NCBI GenBank assembly: GCA_013202725.1
Contig: JABMRH010000059.1
Coordinates: forward strand, 1-13,062
Length of the DNA stretch: 13,062 bases
DNA from: Desulfobacteraceae bacterium
GTDB taxonomy: Bacteria; Desulfobacterota; Desulfobacteria; Desulfobacterales; ETH-SRB1
Reading direction: 5' to 3'
Shown: positions 8,223-13,062 of the stretch, one piece after another
How positions within the stretch are numbered: the first letter of the stretch is position 1
How the letters are laid out: the number at the start of each line of letters is the position of its first letter
The notes under the pieces: model-generated
What the model was told of the DNA's origin: nothing
The model's input: the letters and a program-made list of their open reading frames with translations, nothing else
Databases searched by the model: none
Made by a program: the position numbers and the translations under genes

Positions 8223-8507
8223 ATGAAAACACTAATTGGCGGAGCAATTGCGGCTGTGTTAGGCATCATTGGCATATCGATTTGGTGGAAACCTTTTTTA
8301 CAACTTTTAGCCGGTGCTATCCCGATAATGCTTTTGTTAGGAGGCGGATTAGCTCTTTATCTTGGCTTTGATGAACTCAAAGATTCCTGGCAGAAAGAGG
8401 ATACAGCGATAAGTAATGCACCAAACGTAGAAGATGCTGATAAATACAAACAGGAAATAGATGATCTGAAAAAAGAGATCGATACATTAAAAACAAAAGA
8501 AACATAA
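8223..8507 (+). CDS. Small two-helix membrane protein with charged coiled-coil tail, MamI-like in layout
   Basis: This is a 94-residue protein. Residues about 3-20 (GGAIAAVLGIIGIS...) and about 28-48 (LLAGAIPIMLLLGGGLALYL) are two hydrophobic helices joined by a short loop with a WWKP motif at 21-24. Residues 50-94 are highly charged; about 72-92 (KYKQEIDDLKKEIDTLK) have heptad spacing and probably form a short coiled coil. Both ends are probably cytoplasmic. The pattern of a short first helix, WW, then LL-G-P-LL-G-AL-G resembles what I remember of the magnetosome protein MamI, but no other magnetosome gene is visible and MamI lacks this charged tail as far as I recall. Function is unknown. 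The gene is monocistronic: it has its own ribosome site, is divergent from plsB, and is closed by the hairpin at 8515-8550. Confidence 0.85.
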   Translation: MKTLIGGAIAAVLGIIGISIWWKPFLQLLAGAIPIMLLLGGGLALYLGFDELKDSWQKEDTAISNAPNVEDADKYKQEIDDLKKEIDTLKTKET

Positions 8508-8514
8508 TAAGTTA

Positions 8515-8550
8515 TATAGAGTCCTGTACATGATTGTGCAGGACTCTATA
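8515..8550 (+). terminator. Strong intrinsic terminator hairpin
   Basis: TATAGAGTCCTGTACA (8515-8530) pairs with TGTGCAGGACTCTATA (8535-8550). The result is a 16-bp stem with a single G-U pair and a four-base TGAT loop, followed by a pyrimidine- and T-rich run (TCTTTTCTTT). It begins eight bases after the small membrane protein gene's stop codon. Its right arm contains the stop codon of the convergent rnhA gene (8546-8548), so the same hairpin could also mark the rnhA transcript end, though that side lacks a T run. Confidence 0.85.
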
Positions 8551-9268
8551 TCTTTTCTTTATTCCTTTCTCTTTTTATGGCTGAGGTTGCAAGAAAGTCC
8601 GCCTTTTCATTCCCGTCAAAGCCGTCATGCCCTTTTACCTTAATTAGTTTCAGATCACTGAATTTTGAAATCAGTTTTTTAATTGAGTTTATCAGCTCAC
8701 TGTTTTTTCTTGCCTTCCAGCCAAGGGTAAGCACCCCGCAGGCATAGCTGCTGTCCGTAAAAAGCCTCACAGGATAATCATAATGCTTTAGTTCCAAAAG
8801 GGCTGTTTTAATTGCTTCAAGCTCCGCGATGTTGTTGGTTGCCTCTCCTATATTTCTTGATATTTCCTTTTCATGATCTTTAAAACGCAGCAAAACTCCT
8901 ATCCCTGAAGGGCCGGGATTACCGGAAGAGGCGCCGTCCGTATAGATGAAGATTGTATTATCGCTTACTGTTTTTGTGTCAAACTCTGTTTTGCGTTCTG
9001 TTTTCGCATCAAGCCTGGCCGGAGATTTCTTGCGCGGTCTATTTTTTTTAAGTTCTTTTTTCTCAGGCTTCTCAGGCTTTTCAGATTGCAATGAATTAAC
9101 AGGCATAACCCCTTTTTCGTGGACCCAGTACTCATAGTCCTGGTCAAGCTGATACTTTATCAACACCTTGCCGCTTTTTAAAATCGGTTTTCCATTCTGG
9201 TTTGTTGCCAACCATACCTTGTTTCCCTTAAATAGCATCCGTTTCCAGTCTGTCTGCTTTTTCTCCAC
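8546..9268 (-). CDS. rnhA: Ribonuclease HI with N-terminal extension
   Basis: RNase HI cuts the RNA strand of RNA-DNA hybrids. The catalytic domain is residues about 105-235, and the full acidic set is present: D111 in YTDG, E149 in NNIAELEA, D172 in FTDSSY and D224 in NEKADFLA. The helper His is H214 in KGHDG. Residues 1-55 form a small lysine- and tryptophan-containing segment of unknown fold. A charged K/E/P-rich linker (about 60-103, with a SEKPEKPEKKE run) joins it to the catalytic part. At 240 residues it is much longer than minimal RNase HI (about 155). Start choice is strong: GTG at 9268-9266 with AAGGAG seven bases upstream. The NamZ-like gene ends 29 bases upstream on the same strand, so the two are probably co-transcribed. 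I see no functional link between them. Confidence 0.93.
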   Translation of the reverse strand: MEKKQTDWKRMLFKGNKVWLATNQNGKPILKSGKVLIKYQLDQDYEYWVHEKGVMPVNSLQSEKPEKPEKKELKKNRPRKKSPARLDAKTERKTEFDTKTVSDNTIFIYTDGASSGNPGPSGIGVLLRFKDHEKEISRNIGEATNNIAELEAIKTALLELKHYDYPVRLFTDSSYACGVLTLGWKARKNSELINSIKKLISKFSDLKLIKVKGHDGFDGNEKADFLATSAIKRERNKEKI

Positions 9269-9275
9269 GCCAGAA

Positions 9276-9281
9276 CTCCTT
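9276..9281 (-). promoter_or_regulatory. Shine-Dalgarno AAGGAG fixing the GTG start of rnhA
   Basis: On the minus strand AAGGAG spans 9281-9276 and lies seven bases before the GTG at 9268. It is the strongest ribosome binding site among the minus-strand genes here and shows that the N-terminal extension of RNase HI is translated. Confidence 0.75.
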
Positions 9282-9297
9282 AAGACCTTTGGTATAG

Positions 9298-10497
9298 TTA
9301 TTCGCTGTAAAGATAAAATCGGCGACTTATCTTAATAAACTCATCCAAATCATTCTTCCATGATGCCGCCATTTCATCAATGTTGTCAAAATTTTCTATT
9401 CGCCGTCGTATCTCCTTGTCGCCGGTTATGAGATCAATCGGAATCCTTTCAAATTCATACTCATATGGCGGGACCTTCCACTTAAACCGGTCCCTGTGAT
9501 GAAAAATTACAGACTGAAGCATCCTGAGTGTAATTATATACGGCTGGTATTTATCCGGCTCAATTATATGTATCTGGAAACCATTGCATTGGCTTCCCCG
9601 CCATTTGTTTGATGTGGGTTCAAATACGGTTTTCCTCAGAACCACGCCAGACAACCCGCCTGAGTCCAGATCGGATAAAACCTTTTCTGTATCGATAAAC
9701 GGAGCCCCAAAAAGCTCAAAAGGCTGGGTTGTTCCCCTCCCTTCGGAGACATTGGTTCCTTCCCATAATACCTGGCCCGGATAAACCATGGCAGATACCG
9801 GTGTCGGGAGGTTCGGTGACGGCGGAATCCAGGGAAGGCCCGTATCCCGGAAATACATATTTCTACGCCACCCTTTCATGGGAATAACCTCCAAATCGCA
9901 GCCGATCTTGAAATAATCGTTAAACATAAGAGAAAGTTCACCGATAGTTAACCCGTATCGCATCGGTATCGGATATCGCCCGACAAATGACGCACATTCA
10001 GGAGACAGACAGTTTCCTTCCACCATTAAACCGTTTATGGGATTCGGCCGGTCAAGAACCAGCACCTTTTTACCGAATCTTTTGGCAGCTTCAAGGCAGA
10101 AAGACATAGTGTAAATAAAAGTATAAACACGCGTTCCAACATCCTGCAGATCAATAATAAAAATGTCGATCAGATCGAACATTTCTTTAGTTGGAATTCT
10201 GGTTTTGCCGTAAAGGCTGAAAACAGGAACTTTCAACAAAGGGTCGATTATATCATCCGACTCGATCATGTTATCCTGTTTTTCCGCAAAAAATCCATGC
10301 TGCGGAGCAAACAATGCCGCAAGCCGGCCGGGAAATTGTCCGCTTATCAGTTCACGGGCATGAAAAAGTCCTCTGTCAACCGAAGCAGGATTACTTAAAA
10401 GGCCTAAGCGCTTTCCCTTTATCCATCCCGGCGGGCTCTCGATAAAGCTTTCAAGGCCGGTTTGAACTATCGCGGATTTAAAATTAAAAGATTCCAT
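9298..10497 (-). CDS. DUF1343 protein, NamZ-like exo-beta-N-acetylmuramidase family (GH171)
   Basis: This 399-residue protein matches DUF1343/YbbC, the family in which Bacillus subtilis NamZ removes MurNAc from non-reducing ends of peptidoglycan fragments (GH171). Signatures in order: GKRLGLLSNPASV at 28-40, LFAPQHGFFAE at 62-72, VPVFSLYGKTRIP at 90-102, FIIDLQDVGTRVYTFIYTM at 113-131, LVLDRPNPING at 146-156, RYGLTIGEL at 180-188, WEGTNVSEGRGTTQPFE at 245-261. There is no signal peptide, and the frame closes with a stop a few codons upstream without another start, so the protein appears cytoplasmic, unlike secreted NamZ. The PEHG motif I remember for the family reads PQHG here, which may mark a subfamily or altered activity. 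It lies 29 bases upstream of rnhA. A role in recycling with the MurU/AmgK-like fusion is inference. Confidence 0.85.
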   Translation of the reverse strand: MESFNFKSAIVQTGLESFIESPPGWIKGKRLGLLSNPASVDRGLFHARELISGQFPGRLAALFAPQHGFFAEKQDNMIESDDIIDPLLKVPVFSLYGKTRIPTKEMFDLIDIFIIDLQDVGTRVYTFIYTMSFCLEAAKRFGKKVLVLDRPNPINGLMVEGNCLSPECASFVGRYPIPMRYGLTIGELSLMFNDYFKIGCDLEVIPMKGWRRNMYFRDTGLPWIPPSPNLPTPVSAMVYPGQVLWEGTNVSEGRGTTQPFELFGAPFIDTEKVLSDLDSGGLSGVVLRKTVFEPTSNKWRGSQCNGFQIHIIEPDKYQPYIITLRMLQSVIFHHRDRFKWKVPPYEYEFERIPIDLITGDKEIRRRIENFDNIDEMAASWKNDLDEFIKISRRFYLYSE

Positions 10498-10657
10498 ACT
10501 TGAACCAAGCTTCGGGTGTGATCAGATTTTTTCCTGGTTTAAATTTGATTATACCTGAAGCGCATTTCTTGCTTATTATAGACATATTTACGAAATTAAC
10601 AATCCTTACTATCACAAATCAGATGACATACGATAAAAATTATCATATAAATCTCTT
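10498..10657. promoter_or_regulatory. Divergent intergenic region between the NamZ-like and oxidase genes
   Basis: These 160 AT-rich bases must hold promoters for both flanking genes. Minus strand: TATAAT at 10553-10548, 50 bases before the NamZ-like ATG, with no convincing -35. Plus strand: only weak matches. A small perfect palindrome, GATAA-AAA-TTATC (10632-10644), lies 13 bases before the oxidase ATG and could be an operator or chance in AT-rich DNA. Confidence 0.35.
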
Positions 10658-11767
10658 ATGAATGATACTGTATTCAACATCACCATCATCGGCGCCGGAG
10701 TGGTCGGCCTTGCAGTTGCCGAGGAGCTTTCTTCTCAATACAGCGATGTATTGGTTGTAGAAAAAAACCGGTCATACGGGCTGGAAACAAGCAGCCGGCA
10801 TAGCGGAGTTATCCATGCCGGCATTTATTATCCGCCCGGCTTCTTAAAGGCAGCCTTCTGCAGACAGGGAAACCGCATTCTATACGAAGTTTGTAAAAAA
10901 AGGAATATCCCCCATAAAAGACTTGGAAAACTCATCGTGGCCGCAAATGACGATGAAGCGCATGAACTGGAGCAAATTAAAAAACGCTCTGAGCAAAATA
11001 AGGTTATGGACCTGCGCTTTCTTTCACAAAACCAAATCCTCGCCCTTGAACCAGAGGTCAGCGCAAAGGCAGCCCTGTTTTCTCCATCCACCGGCATCAT
11101 TGATTCACACAGGCTCATGCAATCCTTTTATATAAATTCAGAGTCAACCGGCGCCATTGTTGTTTTTAATTCAAAAATAACCAACATATATTTCGACAAC
11201 AATAACTATGAATTAGAAATCAACAATGATTTCCGGTTTAAATCAAGGATATTAATAAACTGCGCCGGTCTTTTTGCAGATAAAATCGGCTCTCTCACAG
11301 GAATCGATGTTAACAAAGAAGAATACTGCTTGAAATATTGCAAAGGCAATTACTTTTCTGTTTCTCCCGGCCCCGGGATTCGCCATCTTGTGTATCCTGT
11401 GCCTCAAAAGGGGAATGAAGGTCTTGGAATTCATGCTACTTTAGATCTTGACGGTCATGTGCGATTCGGGCCTGATACAGAGTACGTAACCGATTTGGAT
11501 TACAGCGTTGACGATGGAAGAAGGGAATCTTTTTTCAGGTCTATCAGAAGATACCTTCCCAAAATAAAGAAGGAAGGCCTGCGTCCTGACATGTGCGGAA
11601 TAAGGCCAAAACTTCAGGGGCCGGGTGAACCATATAAAGATTTTGTGATTAAGGAAGAACGAAAGCTCGGGTATCCGGGTCTGATTAACTTAATCGGCAT
11701 AGAGTCTCCCGGCTTGACATCCTGCATACCAATAGCGCGATATGTTTCATCACTGGTTCATTTGTAA
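10658..11767 (+). CDS. lhgO: L-2-hydroxyglutarate oxidase family FAD-dependent oxidoreductase (LhgO-like)
   Basis: Members of this family (E. coli LhgO, human L2HGDH) oxidise L-2-hydroxyglutarate to 2-oxoglutarate with FAD and pass electrons to quinones or other acceptors at the membrane. The N-terminal Rossmann dinucleotide motif is IGAGVVGLAVAEEL (GxGxxG at 12-17), with an acidic residue ending beta-2 (VVEK, E35). SSRHSGVIHAGIYY at 45-58 is the family's flavin-side motif. A second FAD segment is LINCAGLFAD near 200. The C-terminus carries CGIRPKLQGPG (313-323) and LIGIESPGLT (345-354), both typical of the LhgO group. At 369 residues it is shorter than E. coli LhgO (about 422). It is transcribed alone, divergently from the NamZ-like gene. 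In an anaerobe the true electron acceptor is unlikely to be oxygen. Substrate is inferred from family; a related 2-hydroxyacid is possible. Confidence 0.82.
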   Translation: MNDTVFNITIIGAGVVGLAVAEELSSQYSDVLVVEKNRSYGLETSSRHSGVIHAGIYYPPGFLKAAFCRQGNRILYEVCKKRNIPHKRLGKLIVAANDDEAHELEQIKKRSEQNKVMDLRFLSQNQILALEPEVSAKAALFSPSTGIIDSHRLMQSFYINSESTGAIVVFNSKITNIYFDNNNYELEINNDFRFKSRILINCAGLFADKIGSLTGIDVNKEEYCLKYCKGNYFSVSPGPGIRHLVYPVPQKGNEGLGIHATLDLDGHVRFGPDTEYVTDLDYSVDDGRRESFFRSIRRYLPKIKKEGLRPDMCGIRPKLQGPGEPYKDFVIKEERKLGYPGLINLIGIESPGLTSCIPIARYVSSLVHL

Positions 11768-11783
11768 AAACCAGATTTGGAAC

Positions 11784-11817
11784 AATCGGTTATTCAATAT
11801 TCTTTTGATAATTGATT
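11784..11817. terminator. Weak hairpin between convergent genes
   Basis: AATCGGTTAT (11784-11793) can pair with ATAATTGATT (11808-11817) over ten positions, two of them G-U, around a 14-base T-rich loop. It lies in the 48-base gap between the oxidase gene and the convergent radical SAM gene and touches the latter's stop codon. It is the only terminator candidate there, and it is weak. Confidence 0.3.
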
Positions 11818-12820
11818 AAGTTTGATGGCAGCTTATTTCCTCTTTCAGCAAACAGCACGCAATTTTATATTCAGGAGTGCCATCTGTTGTATACTTTAAA
11901 TTTTCAGGCTGTATAACCCTGTTCATTACACAACCTTCCGGAATCTTCAGCCCAAAAAAATCGCTTTCGTTTATCCTGCCTGTTTTTACCAGTTTATTGT
12001 CCTTAAAAATCATACTGTGCAAAGGATAGTCTTCACACAAAGGACACCTGTATACTCTGCCGTTAGGAAATATAAAATAATTTTCTGCAATTAGACCGGC
12101 GCATTCAAATTTTTCTTCAGGGTTTAAAAAAACTTTCGGGTAGGTAACAATAATACCGAGACCGGCAATCTTTTCCGCTGAATCAGGAACTACGCTTAAC
12201 CATTCGGATATGGGAACCCGTAGCCCTTTATCACGGCTTTTGGCCGATTTTCCCCTGATGCCGAGCACCTGTATGAAAAACCTTTCTATCCCTAAATCTT
12301 TAAGAAGCGGGGCCATCATGTTCAGCTCATGTATGTTTGCGCTGCTTACCGTATATATAAGGCTTGCGGCAAAACCTCTGGAAACAGCTTCTCTAATGCC
12401 GGCGATACATTGATCATACGATCCTTTGCCCCTGAGCATATCATTTGTCTGCCTGGTTGCGCCGTCAAGGCTGAAACTAAAATAATCCACCTCGTTTGGA
12501 TTAACCTTTGAAAGGATATTATTAAACAGATACCCGTTTGTATCAACTGTAATGGAATTATAACCAAGCCCTTTTGCCTTTTTTACAGCGAGCCATAAGT
12601 CTTTATGCAACGTGGGCTCTCCGCCTAAAAATATGATATTTGCCTTATTGCTTTTCCTTGCAAATGCTTCCATCCATGCCTCTATGGTTGCTATCGGAAG
12701 GATGTTTGCTCCGTGCTGCTCAGGATTTATATAGCAGTGCCGGCACTTAAGATTGCAATTTGTGAGAATATGAAAAAAAACATTTACCGAATTTTTTGAA
12801 AAGGAAACCGTTTTTTTCAT
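11816..12820 (-). CDS. Radical SAM protein with cysteine-rich (SPASM-like) C-terminus
   Basis: This 334-residue protein carries the radical SAM motif CNLKCRHC (C22, C26, C29), which binds the 4Fe-4S cluster that cleaves S-adenosylmethionine. Further core signatures are LGGEPTLHKDL at 65-75 (SAM amino group), TVDTNGYL at 91-98 and FSLDGA at 116-121. C-terminal cysteines at 240, 259, 262, 297, 322, 323 and 331 probably bind one or two auxiliary clusters. The FPNGRVYRCPLC segment (251-262) resembles the SPASM/twitch region of peptide- and protein-modifying enzymes. The substrate cannot be told from sequence. I see no precursor peptide gene beside it in this window, so a peptide-maturase role is only one option. 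The ATG at 12820 has a poor ribosome site. It converges on the oxidase gene. Confidence 0.88.
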   Translation of the reverse strand: MKKTVSFSKNSVNVFFHILTNCNLKCRHCYINPEQHGANILPIATIEAWMEAFARKSNKANIIFLGGEPTLHKDLWLAVKKAKGLGYNSITVDTNGYLFNNILSKVNPNEVDYFSFSLDGATRQTNDMLRGKGSYDQCIAGIREAVSRGFAASLIYTVSSANIHELNMMAPLLKDLGIERFFIQVLGIRGKSAKSRDKGLRVPISEWLSVVPDSAEKIAGLGIIVTYPKVFLNPEEKFECAGLIAENYFIFPNGRVYRCPLCEDYPLHSMIFKDNKLVKTGRINESDFFGLKIPEGCVMNRVIQPENLKYTTDGTPEYKIACCLLKEEISCHQT

Positions 12821-12937
12821 CTGTTATGTTTGCCGCCTGAAATTTCTAAGTGATTTTATCAGAATTTCCGAAGAAGTTCAATGCTTCCTATTGTGCTATT
12901 TCTATGCCTTCATAGCGCAGCTTGCAAATATTGTCAA

Positions 12938-12965
12938 TTGTCGTAAAAAAACGGAAGGTTATAAA
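12938..12965 (+). promoter_or_regulatory. Possible sigma-70 promoter reading out of the window
   Basis: TTGTCG (12938-12943) and TATAAA (12960-12965) are separated by 16 bases, with a further AT-rich stretch downstream. This would serve a gene beyond the right edge. In DNA this AT-rich such matches arise by chance, so confidence is low. Confidence 0.25.
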
Positions 12966-13025
12966 ATTTGCTTTTTCCAATTAATATTGTATAAAATTAA
13001 AATAAAATAAATGTAACTATTCAGG

Positions 13026-13052
13026 CACAGATTCACACAGATGACCGCAGAT
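13026..13052. repeat. Three CRCAGAT units with a 10-bp period
   Basis: CACAGAT at 13026-13032, CACAGAT at 13036-13042 and CGCAGAT at 13046-13052 recur at exactly 10-bp steps. From memory, degenerate CACAGATTCACACAGAT strings are scattered through many environmental proteobacterial genomes as intergenic repeats. The array may continue past the window edge. Confidence 0.55.
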
Positions 13053-13062
13053 AGGTTTAAAC

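Larger units (their letters stand above)
12821..13062. other. Non-coding AT-rich end region
   Basis: I find no credible gene in these 242 bases. They hold a possible hairpin (TGTGCTAT at 12892-12899 with ATAGCGCA at 12912-12919, one G-U, 12-base loop), a possible outward promoter and a terminal short repeat. They should also contain the radical SAM gene's promoter, but no clear minus-strand -35/-10 pair stands out. Confidence 0.5.

Noticed and set aside
8223..8507. Toxin of a type I toxin-antitoxin system or a phage holin
   Set aside because: Two helices plus a long charged coiled-coil tail is larger than type I toxins, no antisense RNA or lysis neighbours are visible, and surrounding genes are housekeeping.
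10632..10644. GATAAAAATTATC as a Fur-like box
   Set aside because: It gives only one short palindrome with a wrong centre for a 19-bp Fur box, and AT-rich DNA yields such palindromes by chance; listed only as a possible operator.
10828..11118. Minus-strand open frame of 96 codons, rich in Ser and Cys, inside the oxidase gene
   Set aside because: Composition is typical of antisense translation of a conserved coding region, and the plus-strand frame carries the FAD enzyme motifs.
12901..12930. Sigma-54 style GG-N10-GC element around AGCGCAGCTTGCAAA
   Set aside because: The TTGC half is present but there is no GG at the required spacing upstream.
1..13062. CRISPR array, transposon or prophage
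   Set aside because: No regularly spaced 25-40 base repeats, no transposase or integrase motifs and no phage structural genes were found on either strand.

Overview
This 13 kb window looks like ordinary chromosome of a Gram-negative, moderately AT-rich bacterium. The gene families fit a sulfate-reducer-like Desulfobacterota (Desulfobacterales-type) genome: a long two-domain PlsB, a PPDK-like protein with a very long N-terminus, and degenerate copies of a TCGTAAAAAGTC palindrome that I associate from memory with those genomes. The taxonomic call is an inference. There are eight protein genes, seven complete and one cut by the left edge. I see no tRNA, rRNA, CRISPR array, transposase or phage gene.

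Layout. At 3-3560 (+) lies the 3' part of a giant PPDK-like protein. It has an ATP-grasp domain and a phosphohistidine domain but ends where the PEP/pyruvate barrel should start. A palindrome at 3568-3596 separates it from a convergent gene (3592-5259, -), which fuses a sugar nucleotidyltransferase to an APH-like sugar kinase (MurU/AmgK-like). A palindromic repeat of about 80 bp follows. Then comes plsB (5403-8036, -), the first acyltransferase of phospholipid synthesis. Divergent from plsB is a 94-residue two-helix membrane protein (8223-8507, +), closed by a strong hairpin. Next are a GTG-started RNase HI (8546-9268, -) and, just upstream of it, a DUF1343/NamZ-like (GH171) protein (9298-10497, -); these two probably form an operon. 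Divergent from them is an L-2-hydroxyglutarate oxidase family flavoenzyme (10658-11767, +). It converges on a radical SAM protein with a cysteine-rich C-terminus (11816-12820, -). The last 240 bases are non-coding and end in a 10-bp-period CACAGAT repeat.

How they may work together. Most genes are housekeeping or metabolic. The only functional pairing I can argue for is peptidoglycan-sugar salvage. A NamZ-like protein could release MurNAc, and the kinase-nucleotidyltransferase fusion could return it to UDP-MurNAc without the GlcNAc-6-P route. The two genes lie about 4 kb apart in separate transcription units, and the substrate of each is inferred from family only. The most unusual protein is the barrel-less PPDK-like enzyme, which keeps every ATP and phosphohistidine residue I could check but has no recognisable acceptor domain. 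I found no clear multi-gene novel system here.
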